Source: Rhodococcus triatomae
GTDB lineage: Bacteria; Actinomycetota; Actinomycetes; Mycobacteriales; Mycobacteriaceae
Length of the DNA stretch: 64,000 nt
NCBI RefSeq assembly: GCF_014217785.1
Contig: NZ_CP048814.1
Location: forward strand, 3,472,001 to 3,536,000
Direction of reading: 5' to 3'
The translations under genes were made by a program, and so were the position numbers. The notes below the pieces were generated by a model. That model did no database searches. It had not been told where the DNA came from and worked only from the letters and a program-made list of their open reading frames with translations. Positions within the stretch are counted from its first letter, which is position 1. Every line of letters begins with the position of its first letter. Positions 9,837 through 23,294 of the stretch are shown in pieces.

Positions 9837-11378
9837 ATGGCGCGCAACGCACCTTCGTCTCCCGCGGGGGCGGCACCCGGCTCGGCGACCGTGGCCGAGG
9901 ACGACTCGATGTCTCGCCCGACGTTCTCCTCGTTGGACCCCCGGACGGGTGCCGAACTCGCCGAGTACCCGGTTCACGACGCGGACGAGGTGGGCCGGGC
10001 GGTGGGCAGGGCACGCGAGGCGGCGCGCTGGTGGGGCCCGCTCGGACACGAGGGCCGGAAGAAGTGGTTGCTGGACTGGAAGAAGTCCATTGCCCGAGGA
10101 GCCGAGGAACTGGCCGGCATCATCTCCGCCGAAACCGGCAAGCCACGTGAGGACGCACTTCTCGAGGTGATGCTCGCGGTCGAGCACCTCGACTGGGCGG
10201 CGAAGAACGCCGGCAAGGTGTTGCGCCGCCGCAAGGTGTCGTCCGGGCTGGTCAGCGCGAACCAGGCGAGCAGCGTCGGATACGAGCCGATGGGGGTCGT
10301 CGGTGTCATCGGGCCCTGGAACTACCCGGTCTACACACCGATGGGGTCGATCTCCTACGCCCTGGCTGCGGGCAACGCGGTCGTCTTCAAGCCCAGCGAA
10401 CTCACACCCGGCGTCGCGGTCTGGCTGGCCGATCGATGGCAGGCACTCGTCCCCAACCAGCCGGTGTTGCAGGTCGTCACCGGCGACGGTACGACCGGCG
10501 CCGCCCTGGTGCGGGCCGGTGTCGACAAGATGGCGTTCACCGGATCCGCCGCGACGGCCAAGAAGGTGATGGCCGCATGCGCCGAGACGCTCACCCCGAT
10601 CGTCGTCGAGGCGGGAGGCAAGGATCCGTTGCTGGTCGACGCGGACGCCGATCTGGATGCGGCGGCGGGATTCGCCGTCTTCGGCGCGCTCGGCAACGCC
10701 GGTCAGACGTGTGCCGGAGTCGAACGGGTCTACGTCGTGGACGCGGTCTACGACGAATTCCTGAACCTGCTGCGCGACAAGGTGTCAGCACTGCCGGTCG
10801 GCAAGGTGAGCGGCGTGTACGGCCCGATGACCTTGCCGGGCCAGGTGGACGTCGTGCGCGAGCACGTACAGGACGCGCTCGATCGAGGCGGCCGAGCCGT
10901 GGTGGGCGGGCTGGAGTCCATCGACGACGGGTACGTCCGTCCCATCGTGCTCGCCGATGTCCCGGAGGACAGTTCTGCGGTGTGTGAGGAGACGTTCGGT
11001 CCGACCGTCGTCGTCAATCGGGTGCGTGATCTCGACGAGGCGGTGACGAGGGCGAACGGTACGACGTACGGGTTGGGGGCATCGATCTTCACCAAGGATC
11101 AGAAGAAGGCGATGCGGCTCGCCGAGGAATTGCGCACGGGCGTCGTGACCATCGGATCGGTGCTCGGTTTCGCCGGTGTGGGTGCGCTGCCCTTCGGCGG
11201 TGTCGGCGACTCGGGGTTCGGGCGTATCCACGGCGCCGACGGGTTGCGCGAGTTCAGCCGGGTCAAGTCGATCACGCGGCAGAAGTTCCGCGCCCCGCTG
11301 AACCTGCTGACGATCGAACGCAAGGCTAGGGACATGAAGATCGCTGCGGCGATGCTGAAGATGCGCCACGGGCGCTGA
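9837..11378 (+). CDS. NAD(P)-dependent aldehyde dehydrogenase
   Basis: 513 aa from the ATG at 9837 (AAAGGAA upstream). Family signatures are present: cofactor region IGPWNYPVYTPMGS, Lys/Ser of VVFKPSELTPG, the general base Glu in PIVVEAGGKDPLLV and the catalytic Cys in GNAGQTCAGVERVYV. The C-terminal region (GALPFGGVGDSGFGRIHG) is also typical. The class resembles succinate-semialdehyde/coniferyl-type dehydrogenases in actinobacteria. It is followed 15 nt later by an MpaB-family oxygenase gene in the same direction, suggesting oxidation of an aldehyde made by an oxygenase; keto-aldehydes from Lcp are a plausible substrate, by inference. Confidence 0.92.
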   Translation: MARNAPSSPAGAAPGSATVAEDDSMSRPTFSSLDPRTGAELAEYPVHDADEVGRAVGRAREAARWWGPLGHEGRKKWLLDWKKSIARGAEELAGIISAETGKPREDALLEVMLAVEHLDWAAKNAGKVLRRRKVSSGLVSANQASSVGYEPMGVVGVIGPWNYPVYTPMGSISYALAAGNAVVFKPSELTPGVAVWLADRWQALVPNQPVLQVVTGDGTTGAALVRAGVDKMAFTGSAATAKKVMAACAETLTPIVVEAGGKDPLLVDADADLDAAAGFAVFGALGNAGQTCAGVERVYVVDAVYDEFLNLLRDKVSALPVGKVSGVYGPMTLPGQVDVVREHVQDALDRGGRAVVGGLESIDDGYVRPIVLADVPEDSSAVCEETFGPTVVVNRVRDLDEAVTRANGTTYGLGASIFTKDQKKAMRLAEELRTGVVTIGSVLGFAGVGALPFGGVGDSGFGRIHGADGLREFSRVKSITRQKFRAPLNLLTIERKARDMKIAAAMLKMRHGR

Positions 11379-11393
11379 AGGGGAGTGTCGACG

Positions 11394-12308
11394 ATGCTCA
11401 TGCGAAAGACACGGCCGAGCGGCGCGCAGCGGGTCGGCGGTGGCCGCCACGGCTGGCGGGACCGGACGGAGCAACTCGACCCCGTCCGCGATCACCAGGA
11501 GATCCACCGCATCACGGCGGGATTCGAGTTTCCCTGGGACTATCAGCGTTCACTCGAGTTCGCGCTCTTCCGAACCTACTGTGTACCCACCATTTCCCAA
11601 CTGTTGCAGAAGACGGGGGAGTTCGAGAAGCGCCCCCAGAAACGTTACGACGACACCGCGCTCCTGATGGCCGAACTGGTCGAGCACGGATACGACTCGG
11701 ACCGGGGCCGGGAATCGCTGCGCACGGTGAACCGCATGCACCATCGATACGACATCGACAACGACGACATGCTCTACGTCCTGTCGACGTTCGTCTACGA
11801 CCCGATCCAGTGGATCGACCGGTTCGGGTGGCGTCGGCTCACCCCCAACGAGCGCCTCGCGACGTTTCTCTTCTATCGCGAGGTCGGTATCCGGATGGGG
11901 ATCAAGAACATCCCGGAGGATTTTTCCGAGTTCCATCGCTTCAAGATGAACTACGAACGCGAGAACTTCCGCTACACCGAGGACAACCACCGCGTCGGGC
12001 GGTACACGCTCGATCTGTTCTGCTCGTGGTTTCCGGCACCGCTGCGGCCCCTGGTGGCGAAAGGGGTCTACGCGATGCTCGATCCGATGATGTTGTCGGC
12101 CTTCGGGTTCCAGGCATCTCCACGGTGGATGACCGTGGCCGGAGAGCGGGCACTGGTGGCGCGATCGGCGCTCGTGCGGTGGCTGCCACCCCGGCGCACG
12201 TCGAAGGCGTCCTGTGATCCGCGCAATCGCAGCTACCCCGGATATCCGGTCGGATACCGCCCGAGCGATCTCGGTACCGATCGAGACTTCCACGTCTCGC
12301 GGGGGTGA
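11394..12308 (+). CDS. MpaB-family (DUF2236) oxygenase-like protein
   Basis: 304 aa from the ATG at 11394, with AAGGGGAG eight bases upstream; the GTG at 11385 lies in that site. No signal peptide is visible, so it is probably cytoplasmic or membrane-associated. The DUF2236 pattern is seen in the early FALFRTYCVPTISQLL, in TVNRMHHRYDI and in the REVGIRMGIKNIP segment; the His residues are candidates for haem ligation. It belongs to the same broad superfamily as Lcp but is much shorter and not secreted. It shares an operon with the aldehyde dehydrogenase. Substrate unknown. Confidence 0.75.
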   Translation: MLMRKTRPSGAQRVGGGRHGWRDRTEQLDPVRDHQEIHRITAGFEFPWDYQRSLEFALFRTYCVPTISQLLQKTGEFEKRPQKRYDDTALLMAELVEHGYDSDRGRESLRTVNRMHHRYDIDNDDMLYVLSTFVYDPIQWIDRFGWRRLTPNERLATFLFYREVGIRMGIKNIPEDFSEFHRFKMNYERENFRYTEDNHRVGRYTLDLFCSWFPAPLRPLVAKGVYAMLDPMMLSAFGFQASPRWMTVAGERALVARSALVRWLPPRRTSKASCDPRNRSYPGYPVGYRPSDLGTDRDFHVSRG

Positions 12309-12329
12309 ACCGCGGCGTGCGGGCCGCCG

Positions 12330-13571
12330 TCAGCCCTCGAAGAGGACGGCCCGCATCATCGCCGTGAGGCGATCGGGCTGGCGCACGTCGAAGCGAACCA
12401 GTCGGCCGACGTCGAGGACCAGTCCCAGGGCCGCATGCACGAGGAACCGCGCCTCGGGCGGGCTCAGGTCCGGCCGGATGGCCGTGACCAGGCTGACCCA
12501 CTCCTCGACGTGCAGCCGCTGAATGTTCCGTAGATTCGTCCGTTCGTGCTGTGGGAGATTCCCGATCTCCGCGAAGTACACGGACAGGACGGCAGGAGTG
12601 CGGAACGAGAGTTCCACGTAGGAGTCGACCAGCTTTTCCAGCGCTTCCGCGCGATCCGACGAGGACCCGAGGGCGTGTGCGGTGGCAGCGGCCAGCCTGT
12701 CCGACGCGCGGTAGAACACCGCCGCCAGCAGGTCCGCCTTGCTGGGGAAATGGCGATACACGCTGGACGCGTTGATGCCCGCTGCGGCACCGATCTCCTC
12801 GATGCTCGACTCGTGGTACCCCTGGCGGTCGAAGATCTTGACCGCCTCCGCGATGAGGAGCTCGCGTTTGGAGGTGACCGGAAGCCCCCGCGGCGTCGGC
12901 TCTTTCGGGGAGTCTTCGACGGGCGGCAGGTCCGTGTCGACGACCGCGGAGCAGGCGTCGAGGATGAGGCTCGTGGTACGCCGACTCGACAGGGCGGTGC
13001 GGTGCGCGGTGATACTGCCGACGACGCTGAGGGCGCCTGCGGCGAGTGTCGTGGCGTCCTCCGCGGACAGCTGGGGCCGCAACTGCCGGATCGGCGCGGC
13101 AACCTGTTCGGTGACCGTTGCGAACGCCTCACGGAGGCGCCGCCGATCCGTGGGTTCGAGATACCTGCCCTCCCAGCGGTAGATGCCGCCGACTCGCCGG
13201 TTGTCGATCGTGTTGGCGATCAGGGCCGTGAGAATGCGCTCGAGCCGATCCCGCGGATCCGAGCTCGCGTCCGCGAGGGCCTCGGCCGAGGCGGTGCGCA
13301 GGCCGTCGGCCGCGGATGTCGCGGCGTGCACCAGGAGGGCGTACTTGTTCGGGAAGTGCCGGTACAGGGCGGGGCCGGAGATACCCAGCTCGGCGGCGAT
13401 CTCGTCGACGCCGACCGCGTGGTACCCACGTTCGCTGAACGCGGTGGCGGCGACGGCCGCGATCTGGGCCTTGCGGTTCTTCGGACGCCGCCGGACGGCC
13501 TTCGCTGCCGTCTCGCCCGATTCCGTAGCGGTCGCACCGGCCGCCGCCTTCTCCGTGCCGGTCCGTGCCAC
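12330..13571 (-). CDS. Tandem (double-domain) TetR regulator, copy 1
   Basis: About 413 aa containing two complete TetR modules. The first HTH (~residues 35-85) reads FSERGYHAVGVDEIAAELG then ISGPALYRHFPNKYALL; the second (~235-290) reads FDRQGYHESSIEEIGAAAG then INASSVYRHFPSKADLL. Each is followed by its own helical domain. Usual TetR proteins are ~200 aa, so this is a fused pseudo-dimer type. GTG at 13571 is chosen because GGAGG lies just upstream; GTG at 13577 is possible. It is divergent from the thiolase/FadB operon and likely controls it. A clear paralogue lies at 29949-31184 beside the mce operon. Confidence 0.9.
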   Translation of the reverse strand: MARTGTEKAAAGATATESGETAAKAVRRRPKNRKAQIAAVAATAFSERGYHAVGVDEIAAELGISGPALYRHFPNKYALLVHAATSAADGLRTASAEALADASSDPRDRLERILTALIANTIDNRRVGGIYRWEGRYLEPTDRRRLREAFATVTEQVAAPIRQLRPQLSAEDATTLAAGALSVVGSITAHRTALSSRRTTSLILDACSAVVDTDLPPVEDSPKEPTPRGLPVTSKRELLIAEAVKIFDRQGYHESSIEEIGAAAGINASSVYRHFPSKADLLAAVFYRASDRLAAATAHALGSSSDRAEALEKLVDSYVELSFRTPAVLSVYFAEIGNLPQHERTNLRNIQRLHVEEWVSLVTAIRPDLSPPEARFLVHAALGLVLDVGRLVRFDVRQPDRLTAMMRAVLFEG

Positions 13572-13721
13572 GGTCACCTCCGTCGGTTCTCTGTGATGAA
13601 GCCTCCATCTTAACGGAGGGTTCGAGCGGGGCGCCGTGAGATCGGAGACATCCCACAGATGCGGCCTCCGGAGCTACGTGAAATATCCAGTAAGAGACGG
13701 GTCGATTGCGAAAGCGAACTA

Positions 13722-13751
13722 TTGACAGTCGCGTTGCTTCGACAATATGTT
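13722..13751 (+). promoter_or_regulatory. Candidate promoter for the thiolase/FadB operon
   Basis: TTGACA (13722-13727) is followed after 18 nt by TATGTT (13746-13751), a good housekeeping-sigma match ~110 nt upstream of the thiolase start. The -10 region overlaps a GTTAAC (13749-13754), and the reverse strand there reads GAATTATGGTTAAC, 11 of 14 matches to the element found before the FadD and yrbE genes. The 290-nt gap back to the tandem TetR gene otherwise shows only a short CCTCC/GGAGG inverted repeat near 13590-13607. Confidence 0.5.
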
Positions 13752-13863
13752 AACCATAATTCGCGCAACCTGATCGACCGCGACTCGGCACTGCGCGACC
13801 CGCCCCTGCCCGTGACCTGCGGTACGGCCGCGCACGGTTCTTCTCCTCGGAGGTATCTCGCCC

Positions 13864-15099
13864 ATGAGCGACTCGCACTCGGCGCCCGCCGGTCAGGCCC
13901 TGATCTTCGACGCCGTCCGCACTCCCCGTGGCAGGGGGAAGCCGTCCGGCGCCCTGCACGGGACCAAGCCGATCGACCTCGCCGTCGGACTGATCCAGGA
14001 GATCGTCCGCCGCAATCCGGGCCTGGATCCCGCCGCCGTGGACGACGTCGTACTCGGGATCGTCTCCCCGCTCGGGGAGCAGGGCGGTGTCCTGCCTCGG
14101 GTGGCGGCGCTGGCCGCGGGACTTCCGGAGACGGTCGCGGGGGTGCAGGTCAACCGGTTCTGTGCGTCCGGTCTCGAGGCGGTGAATCTGGCTGCGCAGA
14201 AGGTCGGTTCGGGCGCCGAGGATCTGGTCCTCGCCGGAGGAGTGGAATCCATGTCGAGAGTGCCGATGGGCTCGGACGGCGGCGCGTGGGGCATGGACCC
14301 GGCGACCAACTACGACACGTACATGGTGCCGCAGGGCATCGGTGCAGACCTCATCGCGACGATGGAGGGCTTCGATCGGACCCGAGTGGACGAGTTCGCC
14401 GTGCGATCCCAGGAACTCGCGGCGAAGGCCTGGGCGGACGGCCGATTCGACGGATCCGTCGTTCCCGTGCGGGACCGGAACGGCGTCGTCGTGCTCGATC
14501 GCGACGAGCACATGCGTCCCGATGCCACCGTCGAAGGCCTCGGCGGGCTGAAGCCGTCCTTCGCGTCCCTGGGAGAGCAGGGCGGATTCGATGCGGTCGC
14601 GCTGCAGAAGTACCACTGGGTGGAGCGGATCGAACACGTCCACCATGCCGGAAACTCGTCGGGGATCGTCGACGGCGCGTCGCTCGTCCTCGTCGGATCC
14701 GCAGCTGCCGGCGAGCGAGCGGGTCTGCGGCCGCGGGCCCGCATCGTGGCGACCGCCGTGATCGGTTCGGAGCCCACGATCATGCTCACGGGCCCCGCAC
14801 CTGCGGCCCGCAAGGCGCTGGCGAAGGCCGGGCTCGACGTGTCGGACATCGACCTGTTCGAGATCAACGAAGCGTTCGCCTCGGTAGCGCTCAAGTTCGC
14901 GAAGGACCTCGAGCTGCCACTCGATCGGATCAATGTCAACGGCGGCGCGATCGCCATGGGGCACCCGCTCGGTGCCACCGGGGCGATGATTCTCGGCACC
15001 CTCCTCGACGAACTCGAACGTCGGGGTCAGCGGTACGGCCTCGCCACGCTGTGCGTCGGTGCGGGCATGGGCATCGCCACCGTCATCGAGCGCATCTGA
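13864..15099 (+). CDS. fadA: Acetyl-CoA C-acyltransferase (thiolase)
   Basis: 411 aa, ATG at 13864 with GGAGG upstream. Thiolases cleave 3-ketoacyl-CoA with CoA to acetyl-CoA (or propionyl-CoA) and a shortened acyl-CoA. The three catalytic elements are present: nucleophilic Cys in [14 protein letters not shown], His in [15 protein letters not shown] and the second Cys in LCVGAGMG, along with NEAFAS. Together with the following FadB fusion it forms the trifunctional beta-oxidation pair. It starts an operon of four genes (thiolase, FadB, nitronate monooxygenase, enoyl-CoA hydratase). Confidence 0.95.
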   Translation: MSDSHSAPAGQALIFDAVRTPRGRGKPSGALHGTKPIDLAVGLIQEIVRRNPGLDPAAVDDVVLGIVSPLGEQGGVLPRVAALAAGLPETVAGVQVNRFCASGLEAVNLAAQKVGSGAEDLVLAGGVESMSRVPMGSDGGAWGMDPATNYDTYMVPQGIGADLIATMEGFDRTRVDEFAVRSQELAAKAWADGRFDGSVVPVRDRNGVVVLDRDEHMRPDATVEGLGGLKPSFASLGEQGGFDAVALQKYHWVERIEHVHHAGNSSGIVDGASLVLVGSAAAGERAGLRPRARIVATAVIGSEPTIMLTGPAPAARKALAKAGLDVSDIDLFEINEAFASVALKFAKDLELPLDRINVNGGAIAMGHPLGATGAMILGTLLDELERRGQRYGLATLCVGAGMGIATVIERI

Positions 15100-15128
15100 C
15101 CGACGATTCCCACAGGAGACCGATTTCC

Positions 15129-19122
<3,994 letters not shown>

Positions 19123-19143
19123 TCCCTGCCGTAAGCAAGCTGC

Positions 19144-19200
19144 GAATATTCGTTAACTAAAGACCTTCCCCGCGACTGTTCGATCTGTAATACTCGTCAC
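19144..19200 (+). promoter_or_regulatory. Conserved upstream element of the acyl-CoA synthetase gene
   Basis: GAATATTCGTTAAC (19144-19157) and GATCTGTAA (19182-19190), followed by TCAC, lie in the gap before the acyl-CoA synthetase. The same two blocks occur at 31526-31539 and 31564-31572 before yrbEA with exactly the same 30-nt offset between GTTAAC and GATCTG. The second block includes a plausible -10 (TGTAAT). GTTAAC is rare in this GC-rich sequence. Confidence 0.65.
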
Positions 19201-19273
19201 ATCCGAGGCCTGCGCGGCTGCGGACCTGCAGGTCGGCGCGGGCACGAGCACACCGAAGGGACCACACGGACCT

Positions 19274-20896
19274 ATGTCAGCACACGAGTCGTCACCGGAA
19301 CGTCGATCGCCGGCGGGTGAGAGCCTCACCCAGCCTCTCCGTTCGCGCCGTAACCACTGGAACAACTGGGTTGCCACCCACGCGCAGAGGACGCCGGATG
19401 CGGCGGCCCTGCGCTTCCTCGGAGCCGACACCACGTGGCGACAGCTCGACGAGCGGTCGACGTCGATGGCCGCGGCACTGTCCCGTCGAGGGGTCGGGTT
19501 CGGTGACCGGGTACTGCTCCTCACTCTCAACCGGCCGGAGTTCTTCGAAGCGGTGCTGGCGATCAACGCGCTCGGCGCACTGGCAGTGCCGGTGAACTTC
19601 CGCCTCACTCCACCGGAGGTCGCGTACATCGTCCGCGATTCCGGTGCGACGGTGGTGTTCACCGAGCCCACGCTGGCGCCGCTGGTGGCTGCTGTCCGGC
19701 AGCACGTGCCGGAGTTGGGCCTCGTCGTCAACATGGGGGCGCCGACGGAAGGTGACGTCCTCGGCTACGAAGAACTGATCGAAGAAGGGGCGGAAGTTTT
19801 CGAGCCCCTGGACATTCCCGAGGACACTCCCGCGCTCATCCTCTACACCTCGGGAACCACGGGATCGCCGAAGGGTGCGGTCCTCACGCACACCAACATG
19901 GCGAGTCAGGCCGTGACCTGTATCCGAGCCATGCGCTACGACCGTGGTGACGACATCGGGTTCCTCGCCTCGCCGGTGTTCCACGTCGCCGCGCTGGGTT
20001 CGGTCGCTCCGATGCTCATGCTGGGCAACACCACCGTGATCCACCCGCTCAAAGCCTTCGACCCCGGCGAGATGCTGGACGCCTGGGAGCGGGATCGGGT
20101 GACGACGGTGTTCCTGGTGCCGGTCCAGTGGCAGGCGGTGTGCGCCGATCCCACGGTGTCCCAGCGGGATCTGGCGTTGCGGGTCATCAGTTGGGGGGCT
20201 GCTCCGGCGTCGGACACGGTGCTGCGCGCGATGGCCGAGACCTTCTCCGACGCCCTCATCGTCGCGGTGTTCGGGCAGACCGAGATGTCGCCCATCACCT
20301 GCGTTCTCGATGGTGACGACGCGATCCGCAAGCTGGGTTCGGTGGGAAAGCCGATTCCGACCATCCAGACCAGGATCGTCGACGATCAGATGAACGATGT
20401 CGCGCCGGGTGCGGTCGGAGAGATCGTCTATCGCGGTCCGACGATGATGCTCGAGTACTGGCAGAACCCCGCCGCCACCGCGGATGCCTTCGCCGGCGGA
20501 TGGTTCCATTCGGGCGATCTGGTCCGCCAGGACGAGGAGGGATTCGTCTACGTCGTCGATCGCAAGAAGGACATGATCATCTCCGGTGGCGAGAACATTT
20601 ATTGCGCGGAGGTCGAGAACGCCCTGTTCGCGCACCCGGCGGTGCGGGAGGCGGCAGTGGTCGGCCGCGCGGATCCCAAGTGGACCGAGGTGCCGGTCGC
20701 CGTCGTGGCACTGGAAGAAGGTGCGAGCGAACTGTCGGTCGAGGACCTGTCCGCGTGGCTCGACGACAAGCTCGCCCGGTACAAGCACCCGAAGGACGTC
20801 GTGCTCGTCGACGCGTTGCCGCGCAACGCAAGTGGCAAGGTGGTCAAGGTCGAGTTGAGAAAGCAGCACGGGGTGGACGAAGCTGCCGTGCGCTGA
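19274..20896 (+). CDS. Acyl-CoA synthetase (FadD-type, FadD5-like context)
   Basis: 540 aa; ATG at 19274 with GAAGGGA upstream. AMP-forming ligase: P-loop ILYTSGTTGSPKGAVLTHTN, AFGQTEMS-type motif (VAVFGQTEMSP), hinge YVVDRKKDMIISGGENIY and the C-terminal catalytic Lys in LPRNASGKVVKVELRK. It activates a carboxylic acid to its CoA thioester. It stands alone with its own promoter, and that promoter matches the one of the mce operon. In Mycobacterium tuberculosis fadD5 sits beside mce1, so partnership with the Mce importer is plausible. Substrate not predictable; isoprenoid acids are one option. Confidence 0.92.
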   Translation: MSAHESSPERRSPAGESLTQPLRSRRNHWNNWVATHAQRTPDAAALRFLGADTTWRQLDERSTSMAAALSRRGVGFGDRVLLLTLNRPEFFEAVLAINALGALAVPVNFRLTPPEVAYIVRDSGATVVFTEPTLAPLVAAVRQHVPELGLVVNMGAPTEGDVLGYEELIEEGAEVFEPLDIPEDTPALILYTSGTTGSPKGAVLTHTNMASQAVTCIRAMRYDRGDDIGFLASPVFHVAALGSVAPMLMLGNTTVIHPLKAFDPGEMLDAWERDRVTTVFLVPVQWQAVCADPTVSQRDLALRVISWGAAPASDTVLRAMAETFSDALIVAVFGQTEMSPITCVLDGDDAIRKLGSVGKPIPTIQTRIVDDQMNDVAPGAVGEIVYRGPTMMLEYWQNPAATADAFAGGWFHSGDLVRQDEEGFVYVVDRKKDMIISGGENIYCAEVENALFAHPAVREAAVVGRADPKWTEVPVAVVALEEGASELSVEDLSAWLDDKLARYKHPKDVVLVDALPRNASGKVVKVELRKQHGVDEAAVR

Positions 20897-20922
20897 CGCG
20901 AGGCGGTGACCGGGAATCGGGG

Positions 20923-22329
20923 TCAGGGCGCCGGTGCGGGTGACCGGCCCGGATGCTCGCCGGCTCGCCGGCGACTTCCCCGGCGTGTGGCACTGCACGT
21001 GCGAGTGGGGCCGACACCGGCCGGCGGGGTGAACTGTGGCTGTCGGTTTCTGCCGGTGGTGACATCCCAGTCCGTGATGTGCAGGAGCCGGTGGTGTGCT
21101 CCGCAGAGCAGCACGAGGTTGTCGAGGTCGGTGGGTCCGCCGTCGGCCCAGTGGATGATGTGGTGGCCTTCGCACTGGGCGGGTGGTGCCCCACATCCGG
21201 GGAAGGCGCAGCCTCGGTCGCGGGCGGCGAGTGCTCGGCGTTGGGCCCTGGTGACGGTGCGGTGGGTACGGCCCACGCTCAACGGGACCCCGTGATCGTC
21301 GAGAACGATCGCGGTGACGTTCGCGTCGCATCCGAGGAGGCGTGCGGTGTTGACCGTGAGTGGTCCCATCCACGGCGACCACGCGATACCCCGACCCTCG
21401 GCGAGATCATCGGCCCAGCCAGGTGCCCGGGTCTCGTCGCTGCTCGTCTCGTCTGTGTCGTCGGTTCCGTGCTTGTCGTGCGTGCTGTGCGAGGCCGGCG
21501 GGTTCGCAGTGGCCGTGGCACAGGCACCGGCCTGTCGGCGGGTGTATTCCTCGCGCCGGTCCTGACCGAGATCCCGCGCATGCACGTGTACCGACAGGTG
21601 GGGGCGTTCACCGCCCTCGTGCCCGAGGTCCCCGAATGCGAGCAGCATCGACAACAACTGCGTCAGCCCGTCCGCGCGCCGCCGACCCGGTGTGCGCAGG
21701 TCACGTGCCCCGTCTTCGGCTGGGCGAGGGGCCGAGAACTTGGACAGGGCGGTCAACAGCATCTCCCCGGTCACCGCATCCACATCACCGCGAATCGCGA
21801 CCCGACCGTTCAGGGTCTTCGATACGAACAGCTCGTTGCGGTCGATGTCTTCCGACGCGGGCTGCTCGTCCGATTCGAAGATCGCCTCCAACTTCGCGAT
21901 CGCCGTGCGCACTCCGTCGGTACGCGCCAACGGCCCGTCCGCCGCCGCCAGCAAAGCAGCGACACACCCCGGTAGTGCCTCCGCGGGCATGCCTTTCGGT
22001 GGGCGAGCGCAGAACCGGACGATCAACAATGCATGCTCGGGCGCGATCCGCCCAGCATCGAACGCTTCGGCAACTGCGGGCTGCTCCGCCAGCCCGACAC
22101 CGAGTTCCACGATCCGCCCTGCCGCGCCCGGGGACACCAGCGTCACCGACGACAACCAGCCCTTCGTCGACGCATAGCCGTGATCGGTGCGCGTGCACCG
22201 GCGCTCGACTTCGGTGACCGCAGCGACCCGCTGCGCCTCCAACGACGCGATCCGGGTGCTCAACGAGACAGCGTCACACAGCAACTCGCGGTTGCTGCGT
22301 TGCCGGAAACGATCCCCCTGATGCCCCAT
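20923..22329 (-). CDS. DUF222 / HNH-endonuclease domain protein (REP13E12-like)
   Basis: 468 aa. The N-terminal ~300 residues match the DUF222 helical region (ELLCDAVSLSTRIASLEAQRV, HGYASTKGWL), and the C-terminus holds an HNH nuclease: CAFPGCGAPPAQCEGHHIIHW, then GGPTDLDNLVLLCGAHHRLLH with paired Cys (CAFPGC) for a structural zinc and the HH...N...H catalytic set. This family is highly amplified in actinobacterial genomes (the 13E12 family in mycobacteria), often near mobile DNA, with unknown role. It marks the left edge of the accessory region and converges with the acyl-CoA synthetase gene. Confidence 0.9.
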   Translation of the reverse strand: MGHQGDRFRQRSNRELLCDAVSLSTRIASLEAQRVAAVTEVERRCTRTDHGYASTKGWLSSVTLVSPGAAGRIVELGVGLAEQPAVAEAFDAGRIAPEHALLIVRFCARPPKGMPAEALPGCVAALLAAADGPLARTDGVRTAIAKLEAIFESDEQPASEDIDRNELFVSKTLNGRVAIRGDVDAVTGEMLLTALSKFSAPRPAEDGARDLRTPGRRRADGLTQLLSMLLAFGDLGHEGGERPHLSVHVHARDLGQDRREEYTRRQAGACATATANPPASHSTHDKHGTDDTDETSSDETRAPGWADDLAEGRGIAWSPWMGPLTVNTARLLGCDANVTAIVLDDHGVPLSVGRTHRTVTRAQRRALAARDRGCAFPGCGAPPAQCEGHHIIHWADGGPTDLDNLVLLCGAHHRLLHITDWDVTTGRNRQPQFTPPAGVGPTRTCSATRRGSRRRAGEHPGRSPAPAP

Positions 22330-22575
22330 GAATGAATTCTACCTCGTACACATGTTCGATTCAAGGCCTGGTTTTTGGCGGTTCGCGGCGACGATTGAAG
22401 CCACGGACACGTCGATTCTCTATGGGTACAGCTGGATTCGACCTCGGCTGCGGCAAGTATGGCCGCGGTAAGCAGGGTCTGTCGTGGCGCTCGTTGTCAT
22501 CGGCGGTGGTGCATCGGTCGGGGCGTCGATAGGGCGGGAAGCCGGACTGGTGTGGGTGTGTTCGACGGCTGGGTA

Positions 22576-23257
22576 TCAGTCGCGTGGGGGCCAGGCGGTG
22601 GTGTCGCTGCTGACCACTGCGGGGTGGGTGATGGTCGCTGTCACCCATTGGGCGAAGGTCATCGCGAACCCGTGGGTGAGGGTGGCGTCGACCATGCCCC
22701 CTTCGATCCAGGTGTCAGGGTCCTCGCGGAGGAAGAACCGGTATTTGCCGCTGAAGCCTCCACCTGGCCGGGTGAGTTTCTCCACGGCGACGCCGGGGCC
22801 GACGGTCCCGTGCCACATCCACGCCACCGGGCCCAGCGCGGCGATACCGTATCCGCGTGCGGAACTGACAATTCGGGCGGCGTACCCGTTCAGTGTGTCG
22901 TGGAACCGGGAGAACTCGATTGGCCGGCCGCTCTCCTGGTAGCGCTCGTCTCCGTAGGCGAGTGCGTATCCGCGTTCGGTGCGGCGGATACCGGTATAGC
23001 CCTGGTAGAACCTGCCTGGCGACCGGGCCTCGGTGAGTACGTAGTTGTCGCCGGAGTAGGGCTCTCGGTGGTAGTTCTTGCCGAGCCCTTGTTGGAGTGC
23101 TTGACCCAGGAATGCGACGGCGGCGGTGAATTGGGTGACTTCGTCGTCGGTGAGATGACCGTAGCCGTAGATGAGGTTTTCTTCCTCGGCATACCGGTGT
23201 GGTCGGCGCGTGGTAGGGGGGCGTGGTCATCGAAGTGGCTTTCGCGTTGGCCTTCAT
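22576..23257 (-). pseudogene. Hypothetical gene with a 1-nt frameshift in a C6 run
   Basis: The frame ending at 22576 encodes a protein-like sequence of over 200 residues (for example LIYGYGHLTDDEVTQF and EFSRFHDTLNGYAARI, ending with SDTTAWPPRD), but has no ATG, GTG or TTG start before a stop at 23227-23229. The missing start is in the next frame: MKANAKATSMTTP from the ATG at 23257 (or 23230). The two frames join if one base is removed from the run of six C on the minus strand (23216-23221), giving ~226 aa. Either a real inactivating slip or a homopolymer error. No known family is recognised; it lies downstream of the putative toxin/immunity cluster. Confidence 0.6.
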
Positions 23258-23294
23258 GCAGTCGTGGTGTCGTGTGGGTGAGGGTTTCGCTGGT

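Noticed and set aside
13659..15128. Upstream extension of the FadB reading frame
   Set aside because: It overlaps the thiolase in another frame and encodes Arg/Gly-rich sequence typical of GC-rich shadow frames; FadB starts at 15129.
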